Assembly (NCBI GenBank): GCA_002503825.1 | Contig: DASP01000012.1 | Coordinates: forward strand, 196,126-260,125 | Source: Methanoregulaceae archaeon UBA467 | GTDB taxonomy: Archaea; Halobacteriota; Methanomicrobia; Methanomicrobiales; Methanospirillaceae | Direction: 5' to 3' | DNA: 64,000 nucleotides | Shown here: positions 34,046 to 42,018 of the stretch, one piece after another | How the letters are laid out: each line of letters starts with the position of its first letter | How positions within the stretch are numbered: the stretch's first letter is position 1 | Made by a program: the position numbers and the translations under genes | Notes under the pieces: model-generated | Told to the model about the DNA's origin: nothing | Databases searched by the model: none | Seen by the model: the letters and a program-made list of their open reading frames with translations, nothing else

Positions 34046-36601
34046 ATGGTTAAAAATAAAGAAGTTTTTTTTGAAGTCGATTCTCGACTCCTTTTTGAAA
34101 TTGGTGAAAAATTAGTTACAAATAGAGCTATCGCTTTAGCTGAATTAGTAAAAAACTCTTATGATGCTGATGCAACAAAAACCACAATTACACTTCAAAA
34201 AATAAAAAATCCCGGTGGATCAATTATAATTCAAGATGACGGAATTGGGATGAATGAAGATTCATTTAAAAAGGGTTGGATGCGAATTGCAACAATTTTT
34301 TCAGAAGAAAAACCCACATCTATAAAATTTAAACGAAAAAAATCCGGTCGAAAAGGAATAGGTCGTTTCGCTTGTAGAAAACTTGCAAAAAAGTTGAGTC
34401 TAGTTTCAATATCAGAAAATAATGATGGATCGAAAACTGAATTATCTGCAAACTTTGATTGGTCTTTTTTTATCCCGGGATCAGATGTTGATAAAATTCC
34501 CACAAAATATAATATAAAAAAGGTTGATTCATCCATCCCTACAGGAACGACATTAATCTTGGAAAATACAATAGAATCTTGGACTGAAAGGAACATTACG
34601 CGACTGAAAAATGAAATAAGTGAATTATTTACTCCTATAATTTTTTTGGAGGAGAAGTTTTATACTAAAAAAATTGATGATTTTTATGAAAAATATAAAG
34701 AAATAGATCCTGGTTTTAAATATGATATTATCAGTACTGAATTTTCAATTGGACCGGATTCATTAAATAAAGCATTTTTTCAGAATGCATGGGCAATACT
34801 TACTGGATCTGTTGATCAGAATGGATGGGCAACTTACGAGTGCAATATTCAAAACCAAATTGTCACTAAATTCACGAGAGAATTAAAACGTAAAAGTAAT
34901 TTTAAACAACTAAAAAGTGCAAAATTTAAAATTTTTATTTTCTCTTATCGGACTGATTTATTTAAAAATAATGAATGGAATGTAGCAAAATCAATTGAAA
35001 TTGGCCGAAAGAGAGGGGGGGTGAAAGTATATGCAGATCTTTTCCGAGTTTTTGGATATGGCGAAGAGGGAAATGATTGGTTATGTGTGGATTATGATCG
35101 TGCCCGATCTCGGGCAGCGGTTGATGAAGAATTAACAAATTTTTACCACCCCGACTTAAAACCAGGTTTAGCATTATTCAGAAATGCTGCATTGTTTGGA
35201 TATGTAACATTTAATCAAGAAAATAATCCAAATTTGGAAATTTTAATTAATCGAGATCGATTAGACAGTGAAAGCACAGCATATAAAGAATTACGAAAAT
35301 TTGTTAGATTGGGTATTGATTTTGCAACGGTATTATATCGCTCTGAAATCAATGAAGAAGAAACACGATCTAATATCCTTAAAAAAGCAGAGTTAGAGAA
35401 AATTCAAAAAATAGAAGAAGAAAAACGTAAATTCGCTGACGAAGAAAAAACAAGAGCAAATGAATCAGCAAATTTTGCAGAAACAGAGACGATTAAAGCT
35501 CAAGAAGAAGAAAATATTGCTAGATGTGAACGTCAAATCGCTGAAGAAAAACGACGAAGAGCTGAAGAAGAGCGAAGACAAGCTGAATCGTTAAGACGTT
35601 CAGCTGAGGACATTGCCCGAAAGAAAAAACTTCGAGGTGAATGGCAAAAAGCTGAAAAAGCAAGACAAATTGAACTTGAAAAAATAAGAATTGAAAATGA
35701 TTTACGCCAAATCGAAGAAGAAAAGAGACAAAACGAAGAAAAGGCAATTAAAAAAGCCGATGAGAAACGTAAAGCGGCTGTTTCTATCGCATTATCTTCA
35801 ATTCAAATTGTGAAGAAGGCTGAAGAAGAAATAATCAATCTTCAAAAAGCAGAATTAAGTCGTGAAAGTCAGAGATATCGCCAAGAATTTTCAAGATTAC
35901 GGACTCTTGCTTCGACAGGTACTTTAATTTTTATTTTCACGCATGAGATCCAAGCCTTAATAGATGATATGAAATCGCTTACATATCGACTATCGCAAAT
36001 AATCCAAAAATCGTCCCAAACTGACCAAAAAAAATATTTTACTGATTTAAAAATTTTCAATGAAAGAATTGAAATGATAAAGAATTTTCGCAGATTTTTA
36101 GGTTTATCTATTGGGCAAGAAAGTCAGGCAGAAATGAAAAAATGGATAATTAAACCAATTATGGATGACATTACGTCTCCATTCGAAATGCAATTACAAA
36201 AACGGGGTATTGAATTTCACAATGCATTACCAGATACATTGTGTACTCCCTTAATGTTCAGATCTGAAATAATTGCAATAATTCACAATTTAATGTCGAA
36301 TTCAATAAAAGCCGTAAGTGGAGAAACGGATCGAAGAATAAAAATTGATGGATCTGAGGAAAATGATATTCTAATTATTAAATTTTTAGATTCAGGCCCT
36401 GGATTAGAGAAAAATTTATGGGAAAAGGTATTTGATCCATTTATATGTTACGGCGAACCGGATCTTATATATGGTGCAGGAACGGGTCTGGGGCTTAAAA
36501 TTGTACGAGATATTGTTAAGGCATATAATGGAGAAGTTCATTTTATAGAACCTCCAGAAAACTGGAATACTTGTGTCGAAATTAAATTACCGCTGGTGTA
36601 G
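34046..36601 (+). CDS. Dual-GHKL ATPase: HSP90/MutL-like domain, coiled coil, histidine kinase-like domain
   Basis: An 851-residue cytoplasmic protein with no membrane segment. The N-terminal GHKL ATPase fold has Glu33 and Asn37 in ALAELVKNSYDAD, DDGIGM (64-69) and GRKGIGRFA (101-109), as in HSP90, MutL and MORC-type proteins. A beta-rich transducer-like region follows (about 200-430, with NRDRLDSES). A long, highly charged coiled coil spans about 440-615. The C-terminal part is a histidine kinase: H-box IFTHEIQALIDDM (His633), N-box IIHNLMSNSIKAV, DSGPGL and GAGTGLGLKIV. Both ATPase sites look intact. The receiver-domain gene starts two bases after the stop, so phosphotransfer between them is the natural hypothesis. 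HSP90/MutL-like GHKL ATPases are known from restriction-modification and defence neighbourhoods. Composition is strongly A+T-rich. Confidence 0.88.
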   Translation: MVKNKEVFFEVDSRLLFEIGEKLVTNRAIALAELVKNSYDADATKTTITLQKIKNPGGSIIIQDDGIGMNEDSFKKGWMRIATIFSEEKPTSIKFKRKKSGRKGIGRFACRKLAKKLSLVSISENNDGSKTELSANFDWSFFIPGSDVDKIPTKYNIKKVDSSIPTGTTLILENTIESWTERNITRLKNEISELFTPIIFLEEKFYTKKIDDFYEKYKEIDPGFKYDIISTEFSIGPDSLNKAFFQNAWAILTGSVDQNGWATYECNIQNQIVTKFTRELKRKSNFKQLKSAKFKIFIFSYRTDLFKNNEWNVAKSIEIGRKRGGVKVYADLFRVFGYGEEGNDWLCVDYDRARSRAAVDEELTNFYHPDLKPGLALFRNAALFGYVTFNQENNPNLEILINRDRLDSESTAYKELRKFVRLGIDFATVLYRSEINEEETRSNILKKAELEKIQKIEEEKRKFADEEKTRANESANFAETETIKAQEEENIARCERQIAEEKRRRAEEERRQAESLRRSAEDIARKKKLRGEWQKAEKARQIELEKIRIENDLRQIEEEKRQNEEKAIKKADEKRKAAVSIALSSIQIVKKAEEEIINLQKAELSRESQRYRQEFSRLRTLASTGTLIFIFTHEIQALIDDMKSLTYRLSQIIQKSSQTDQKKYFTDLKIFNERIEMIKNFRRFLGLSIGQESQAEMKKWIIKPIMDDITSPFEMQLQKRGIEFHNALPDTLCTPLMFRSEIIAIIHNLMSNSIKAVSGETDRRIKIDGSEENDILIIKFLDSGPGLEKNLWEKVFDPFICYGEPDLIYGAGTGLGLKIVRDIVKAYNGEVHFIEPPENWNTCVEIKLPLV

Positions 36602-36603
36602 AA

Positions 36604-37695
36604 ATGAATATTAATATTCTATATATTGACGATCAGCAAAGTGATTTAGATCGGTATGGTGATTTTATCGAAGAATGTCCTATACCCGATTATCAATTTA
36701 AAGTCCAAACAAAAGTCGGCACTAATATTTCTGAAAATCCCAAAATTCTTGAAGAACAAAATCCTGATTTAATTTTTGTCGATTTTGATTTTTCAAATGT
36801 GGATAGTGCAAATCATGTTCTCGGAATGAATGGCGCTACACTGTCGAATTTATTACGGCAAAAATTTCCAGAAGTACCAATAGTTCTATTGACACGCGAG
36901 ACAATTGAAAAAAGTAGAGATTTTCCTCAAAGCAAAGAGATTTTAGCATGTATTGATGAAATTGCACTAAAAGAGCATCTGATTCCTCCTGATCCAAAAT
37001 TAATCAATTGTTTAATTAGCCTTTCAGTTGGATACAAAAGCCTACGTGCTTGTGAAAATAAAAATTGGAATAATTTAATAAATTTGATATTAGCACCCAG
37101 TAAAAGTATAGAATTCTTGAAAAAATCATATCCGATAGAATATGCTAAAAAAAATAATTGGAATGCGTTTGAAGCTGCTTTTTGGATTAGGAAAATTTTA
37201 CTGAAATATCCGGGGATTGTATACAACGATATTTTTGCTGCCACATATTTAGGTATTTCAATTGACTCATTCAACAAGGAAGAAGTAAAATCATTCTTTT
37301 CGCCTGCATTGTATCAGGGAATATTTGTTGGAGAGCAGGAGTTATGGTGGAAAACCACACTTAATGATATTGTTTATGAAAAAATGAATGATATTGAAAG
37401 AAATTTACCACTTCGAAAAGGATTTGTAAAATGTTGGGAGAGAACATTTGGAATTATATTAAATCCATCTGTATGTAATTATAAAAATGATTCTCCCGCT
37501 GATACAGTTTGTTGTTTATTAAATACACCAGTGATGCTAAAATACTCATTACGATATTTCCTTGACCCACGACCTGATGTAATGGATGAACCTCGGATTT
37601 CGTTTAAGGCAATTCAAACAAGAAACGATGTAAACTTTGATTTATTTGATGAAATTGGTATCGATATTATCAAAGAAAGAAAACTTAAACCATGA
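36604..37695 (+). CDS. Receiver-domain protein with unknown C-terminal output domain
   Basis: A 363-residue protein. Residues 1-130 form a response-regulator receiver: acidic pair Asp9-Asp10 in ILYIDDQ, candidate phospho-acceptor Asp60 in LIFVDFDF, Thr97 in IVLLTRE and Lys123 in ALKEHL, all at the expected spacing. The remaining roughly 230 residues match no DNA-binding or enzymatic domain I know. They are rich in aromatic residues (WNAFEAAFWIRKILLKYPG, LWWKTTLNDIVYEKM, PADTVCCLLNTPVMLKY) and largely helical. It lies two bases after the dual-ATPase gene and four before the next, so the three are one translational unit. It should be the effector or relay of the kinase, with output through an uncharacterised domain. 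Confidence 0.85.
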   Translation: MNINILYIDDQQSDLDRYGDFIEECPIPDYQFKVQTKVGTNISENPKILEEQNPDLIFVDFDFSNVDSANHVLGMNGATLSNLLRQKFPEVPIVLLTRETIEKSRDFPQSKEILACIDEIALKEHLIPPDPKLINCLISLSVGYKSLRACENKNWNNLINLILAPSKSIEFLKKSYPIEYAKKNNWNAFEAAFWIRKILLKYPGIVYNDIFAATYLGISIDSFNKEEVKSFFSPALYQGIFVGEQELWWKTTLNDIVYEKMNDIERNLPLRKGFVKCWERTFGIILNPSVCNYKNDSPADTVCCLLNTPVMLKYSLRYFLDPRPDVMDEPRISFKAIQTRNDVNFDLFDEIGIDIIKERKLKP

Positions 37696-37699
37696 TAGT

Positions 37700-38425
37700 A
37701 TGACTAAAATTTCTGATTATAATAAAAAAATACGTTATCTTTTCACTCAAAGATATATCAGAGATAAAATAGACGTAAATTCCGTTGCTGATATCCCACC
37801 ACACTGTTCTGCAGAACAAGGTGCAGATGGAAAAACAATATGGAGAATGGATCTTTACGAGACTCCAATAATTTTTAAAATAGTTAATCACGATGTTATT
37901 TCAGAAATTGAGATTTTATTCCGATTTGAGGCTGAAGAAGTTGAAGACGGGTTATTAATCAGACAATATAAACTAAATATGAAATTATGGTCAAATAAAC
38001 CTGGTTTTTGCTTTAGAGAAAAATACGATTCAATGTCTATTAAAGAGATGTGTGACGAGGGGAATTGGAAACGTGTAATGATAAGATTCCACCTTGATAA
38101 AAAAGAGCAGGACGTATCTCTTCCAGAGCCATATTTCCATCTCCACGTAGGGGGAAAACAATCTCCAGATGAACATTGCTGGATACCCTCCTCAATTCGT
38201 GAACCTAGGATCCCTCATCCCCCTATGGATATTGTTTTGTTACTAGAATATATTTTAATAAATTATTACCCGAACGAAAGTCAAATGTTTAGGAGTAAAC
38301 GTGAATGGATTGATATTGTTAGATTCAGTCAAAAGTTTTTTCAAGAACAATATTTTATTGAATGTCAAACATTATTGAATGACGATGATAATACATATCT
38401 TGGTCACCATTGTTCATTATGTTAA
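37700..38425 (+). CDS. Island protein of unknown family, third gene of kinase operon
   Basis: A 241-residue protein from the ATG at 37700 (MTKISDYNKKIRY), four bases after the receiver gene; the frame is open further upstream inside that gene without a good start. No signal or membrane helix. Features: an N-terminal alpha/beta region (WRMDLYETPIIFKIVNHDV), a middle PYFHLHVGGKQSPDEHCW, then RIPHPPMDIVLLLEYILINYYP and a C-terminal HHCSLC. The HLHVGG and His/Cys residues could bind metal or be catalytic; the R-I-P-H-P-P-M-D stretch looks like a family signature. I do not recognise the family. Context makes it a candidate effector, sensor or target of the upstream pair. Confidence 0.78.
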   Translation: MTKISDYNKKIRYLFTQRYIRDKIDVNSVADIPPHCSAEQGADGKTIWRMDLYETPIIFKIVNHDVISEIEILFRFEAEEVEDGLLIRQYKLNMKLWSNKPGFCFREKYDSMSIKEMCDEGNWKRVMIRFHLDKKEQDVSLPEPYFHLHVGGKQSPDEHCWIPSSIREPRIPHPPMDIVLLLEYILINYYPNESQMFRSKREWIDIVRFSQKFFQEQYFIECQTLLNDDDNTYLGHHCSLC

Positions 38426-38438
38426 GGATATAAATAAT

Positions 38439-40004
38439 TTATACAACTAATTCATTCACATTCAAAATTCTTCCAATTAATAAATCCATTTTTCTACTAG
38501 GTTGGAATTTTTGATTTTTCGCATTTTTTCCGATTTCTCTAATTTTTTTAATACTTGGTAAGGGTATTGTTCGCATATCTGTTGCATTCACTTGAGTATT
38601 CCCACTTATTGTTCTAAAATAAATATCATAAAATGAAGTATTCAAGAGTGCAGTAATGCCCATTAAATCAGTATCTGAAATTGATTTATCAACACCGTAA
38701 ATATAATTAAGATGATTTTCGAGTCCAATTAGCGAAAATTGTCTAAAATCTTTTTTAAAGAGAGGAATTGCATATAACCTTCTTTTTTGGCATTTAGAAG
38801 TGAACCGTTTTAATAAAATATAATTGTCGACAGGAATTAACTGTTTTTTCGTTTTATTATTTAATAAAATTCCTTGAGGTTTTGTATATGTTTTAGAAGG
38901 CCATTCGATAACACCCTCTTTTAAATTATGCATCCAGAGTAATGGAACCCAATTAGTATCTTCGGAGTTAAATATTAAATTCTCTCTCGTCCGAAAATCA
39001 ACAACTTTCCCTGTGGATATTTCTAACCCAAGACTTTTTAATGAGTTATTATATGAATCAATTTCTTGAATAATTTTTAAATCGTTTTCAGATTGTGGAA
39101 TGCGTATGAAAGATTCAGGACTTTTTTGTTCAAAAATTATTTGATTTTGTGCAAAAAAACTAAATGATTTTTTAAAAGTTTTATCATACGATATACTGAT
39201 TTTTGTTGATTTATTTTGATCTGCATTTGTTTTAATTCCAATTAGAATTACTATCTCTTGATGTACATTATCTTCAAATATTTTCAAACGTGATTCAAAA
39301 CAATGGATAATCTTAATTTGTGTATTTTTAACAAACCAATTACGGATTTTTCTATAATAAAGACCTGAACAAAAACTTCTTGGTATGATGAAAACAAAAC
39401 TTCCATTGTCTTTGATCAATTGCATAGCCATAATCATAAAAAGTGAATAAATATTCGGTTGACCAAAAACAAAATCTTTCAATAATAAGGATTCAGGAGA
39501 TTGAATTTTCAATTTATAATATGGAGGATTTGCGATAACCAAATCATAAATTTTTATCTCTTTTTTTGTTGATATAAGCCGTTTTTGAAAAATTGAATAA
39601 TCATTATCGATAATAAAATTTGAATTTGAAATATTATATTTTAATTGATGACCATTTTGTAATAATTTTTTTTGACACAGTGTAAGTGTATCTTTCAAAA
39701 ATGGGATTAGGTTCTTATCATTTTCGTATGCATCAATTATTATAGATGAGGAATGGGTTTTTTCACTTGCAATTCTATCACATACTGCTGCAATAAGGAT
39801 TCCCGTACCGGCACCCGGATCTAAAATGCGAATATTTTTTTTATCTAATTTTATATTATCTGCCATGAATTTTGCAACGTTTTTTGGTGTGAAAAACTGA
39901 CCTTTATTTTTTCGAAATTTTACATCGAACTTTTTACAATGATTTTGAGCGAAGGATAAAGAATTGTCGATAATCATGTTGTCAGATATCTGTGCATCCT
40001 TCAT
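38439..40004 (-). CDS. N6-adenine DNA methyltransferase (PstI/Eco57I-like)
   Basis: The ATG at 40004 (MKDAQISDNM) is chosen over an in-frame TTG at 40043, giving 521 residues. The head KNKGQFFTPKNVAKFMAD is the entry motif of gamma-type N6-adenine methyltransferases. The SAM motif I is ILDPGAGTGILIAAV and the catalytic motif IV is VIANPPYY. The C-terminal half (VDFRTRENL to RTIPLPSI) fits a target-recognition region. The length and order resemble M.PstI/M.BsuBI. No nuclease motif (PD-(D/E)XK or other) is evident in this protein or in the neighbours, so it looks like an orphan, or a partner of the operon that converges on it 13 bases away. Confidence 0.9.
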   Translation of the reverse strand: MKDAQISDNMIIDNSLSFAQNHCKKFDVKFRKNKGQFFTPKNVAKFMADNIKLDKKNIRILDPGAGTGILIAAVCDRIASEKTHSSSIIIDAYENDKNLIPFLKDTLTLCQKKLLQNGHQLKYNISNSNFIIDNDYSIFQKRLISTKKEIKIYDLVIANPPYYKLKIQSPESLLLKDFVFGQPNIYSLFMIMAMQLIKDNGSFVFIIPRSFCSGLYYRKIRNWFVKNTQIKIIHCFESRLKIFEDNVHQEIVILIGIKTNADQNKSTKISISYDKTFKKSFSFFAQNQIIFEQKSPESFIRIPQSENDLKIIQEIDSYNNSLKSLGLEISTGKVVDFRTRENLIFNSEDTNWVPLLWMHNLKEGVIEWPSKTYTKPQGILLNNKTKKQLIPVDNYILLKRFTSKCQKRRLYAIPLFKKDFRQFSLIGLENHLNYIYGVDKSISDTDLMGITALLNTSFYDIYFRTISGNTQVNATDMRTIPLPSIKKIREIGKNAKNQKFQPSRKMDLLIGRILNVNELVV

Positions 40005-40251
40005 TATTGCCTTTTTATTTTTAGTTGTATAAAGAATTAACAATTCCCACTCATTCTTCTCCCCTTATACTGCTCTCATCACATCATCTTTGCAATTATC
40101 CACATTAATACCAGATTAAATTCCTAGAATTTTACATTTGGTGTGATAAAAACATTCCACATTTATTCATATATTTTCTCATCCAAATCCACCCTAGGGT
40201 ATACCCACCACCCGCAACCATTATCCCTCCCTGTACTCAGAACCCCCATAC

Positions 40252-40932
40252 ATGGGTGATATAGTCGACGACCCCCGGCTCCGGGACCGGAACTATGTCT
40301 TTACCGGCCGCCATGACGCCGGAAGACAACTGGGAGCGTTCATCAAAAAACTTCCCGGCATCCGTGACCCGCTCGTCCTTGCCATCCCGGCCGGGGGTGT
40401 GCCGATCGGAAAGGAGGTCGCTCTCGCACTCGGTGTACCCCTGTCGCTCGCGATCGTGAGAAAGGTTCGGATCCCGGGCAGCACCGAGGCAGGGTTCGGG
40501 GCGGTCACCTGGGACGGACAGGTGCTGATCAACGAGCGGTTGCGTTCCTCGCTCGGTCTTTCACAGCCCGAGGTTGATCAGGCGGTCGAAGAAACAAAAA
40601 TGAATGTTCGTGAGCGGATTACCAGGTTCACCGGCGGAAAGGGTGTCCCTGCACTAAAAGGAAAAACCGTCATCCTGACCGACGACGGTCTTGCATCCGG
40701 GTTCACGATGCTTGCTGCGGTCAAAAGCCTCCGCACCCACATTCCTGAAGGTATCATTGTCGCCGTCCCGACCGCATCTGCTTCATCGGCCGAACTGGTT
40801 GCCCGTTCAGTGGATCAACTGGTCTGCCTGAATATCAGGACCACATGGCAGTTCGCCGTCGCCGATGCATATGAACGGTGGCATGACCTGGATGACGAGG
40901 AAGTGCTCGAAGAACTTGCCGGAATACACTGA
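40252..40932 (+). CDS. Phosphoribosyltransferase-family protein
   Basis: A 226-residue type I PRTase fold. The PRPP-binding loop is VILTDDGLASGFTMLAAV (about 143-160), the usual two acids then small residues and Thr. PLVLAIPAGGVPIGKEVAL and LSLAIVRKVRIPG precede it in the order of the predicted phosphoribosyltransferase group often found in archaea and stress loci (COG1926-like). The substrate is unknown. It is the first gene with G+C-rich composition after the island, and its ATG at 40252 marks the right edge. Confidence 0.9.
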   Translation: MGDIVDDPRLRDRNYVFTGRHDAGRQLGAFIKKLPGIRDPLVLAIPAGGVPIGKEVALALGVPLSLAIVRKVRIPGSTEAGFGAVTWDGQVLINERLRSSLGLSQPEVDQAVEETKMNVRERITRFTGGKGVPALKGKTVILTDDGLASGFTMLAAVKSLRTHIPEGIIVAVPTASASSAELVARSVDQLVCLNIRTTWQFAVADAYERWHDLDDEEVLEELAGIH

Positions 40933-40936
40933 ATAA

Positions 40937-41058
40937 TGCCTCCCCAACGACTGCCCGGTCCACCGTCTTGCACTGGCAAAGCGGCGGGTATTCCTCATGC
41001 ACGCCGAACGGGAATGGGCACTGAGTTTTCTTGAAGAATATAACCGGGAGAATGCATA
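40937..41058 (+). other. Short open frame after the phosphoribosyltransferase, possible gene remnant
   Basis: A frame of 40 codons begins after a stop at 40934-40936 and reads ...CPVHRLALAKRR then MHAEREWALSFLEEYNRENA before TAA. The residues look protein-like, with a natural helical end, but there is no ATG until codon 22. It could be the 3' remnant of a lost gene or a very small protein starting at 41000. Confidence 0.3.
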
Positions 41059-41137
41059 ACCGGTCCACCGGTTACATTTCCCAAAAATTAAGCCTTAAAG
41101 GAGCATTGATTATCTTAACATTACGGAGAGGACTCCA

Positions 41138-41788
41138 ATGAACACCGGCCTGTACTTCAATCTTATTCTCATTCTCGTTGCAGTCGTAATCATCGTTTGT
41201 ATCGTGTGGCGGTACGCATCGCGACGGCATACCATGCCCTGCCCCGTGTGGATGAAAGGTCTGCTGGATCCGCCTTTTACAAAGGGGATTAGTTCACGTA
41301 CGCGAAAAACGATTGAACGGCTGGACCTCATACCCGGGATGAACGTCCTGGACGCCGGCTGCGGTCCGGGCCGGCTCACGCTTCCCGTCGCTGATTTGGT
41401 CGGGCCGGATGGCACCGTGACCGCGATCGATATCCAGGAGGGAATGCTTGACGAGGTAAAAAAACGGGCCGGCGATGCCGGGCTCTCCAATATCCGTTTT
41501 ATCCAGGCCGGGTTAGGAGACGGCATGCTCCAGCATAACCGGTTCGACCGTGCGGTGATGATCACCGTCCTCGGCGAGATCCCGGACCGTGAAGCTGCAT
41601 TACGGGAGATCTACCGGGCGATGAAGCCCGGCGGGATCCTGCTCATCGAAGAGACCATCCGCGACCCCCATTTCCAGTCCCGGAGCACGGTCACCAGGCT
41701 GGCAGGGGACGCAGGTTTTATCGAAAAGGAATTTTTCGGGAGCCGGTTCTCCTACGCCATGACCCTGGAAAAACCCGTCCACGGCTGA
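41138..41788 (+). CDS. Membrane-anchored class I methyltransferase
   Basis: A 216-residue protein with one N-terminal hydrophobic helix (about 6-24) and then a methyltransferase domain facing the cytoplasm. Motif I is VLDAGCGPGRLTLPVA, the acidic strand end is AIDIQ, motif II is FDRAVMITVLGEIPD and motif III is MKPGGILLIEE. GGAGAGGAC upstream of the ATG is a good ribosome site. Tethering a methyltransferase to the membrane suggests a lipid or membrane-bound quinone or pterin substrate, but nothing in the sequence fixes this. Confidence 0.88.
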   Translation: MNTGLYFNLILILVAVVIIVCIVWRYASRRHTMPCPVWMKGLLDPPFTKGISSRTRKTIERLDLIPGMNVLDAGCGPGRLTLPVADLVGPDGTVTAIDIQEGMLDEVKKRAGDAGLSNIRFIQAGLGDGMLQHNRFDRAVMITVLGEIPDREAALREIYRAMKPGGILLIEETIRDPHFQSRSTVTRLAGDAGFIEKEFFGSRFSYAMTLEKPVHG

Positions 41789-42018
41789 CGGTGACGACCG
41801 GCAGGCACTGTTAAAAGGTGCCGGAACCGTCACGGCACGGGCTTCCCCGGATCATGTGAAAACACCCTGTCTTTTCAATTACCTTCGGTCCGGGCCTGCC
41901 AGTACTTTCCAGGCAGGATGCATGTTTTTTCATATGCACACATTCCAGCCTCGTAAAGAAAACCGTATATCGTCATCAGGTCGACAATATATCAGGAAAT
42001 TAAATACGGCAGGCGTAC

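Larger units (their letters stand above)
33405..40251. other. A+T-rich genomic island with kinase-like operon and DNA methyltransferase
   Basis: Between the SIMPL gene and the phosphoribosyltransferase gene the base composition drops sharply: hand counts of sample lines give about 30-35 percent G+C, against 50-68 percent in flanking genes. Codons are dominated by AAA, AAT, ATT and GAA. It contains four genes: three in one operon on plus and one converging methyltransferase on minus. No integrase, transposase, tRNA or clear direct repeat is visible at either edge, so the route of entry is unknown. It reads as a horizontally acquired module. Confidence 0.85.

Noticed and set aside
34046..38425. 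Identification of the island operon as the Detocs two-component defence system
   Set aside because: Detocs has a TPR-bearing kinase, a double-receiver regulator and a nucleoside phosphorylase effector. Here the kinase has an HSP90-like domain, only one receiver is seen and the third protein has no phosphorylase motifs.
37700..38425. Third island gene as the restriction endonuclease partner of the methyltransferase
   Set aside because: It is on the opposite strand, is cotranscribed with the kinase and receiver, and shows no PD-(D/E)XK or HNH motif.
33405..40251. Search for tRNA genes or attachment repeats flanking the island
   Set aside because: No tRNA-like T-loop plus anticodon arrangement and no clear direct repeat was found by eye at either edge.
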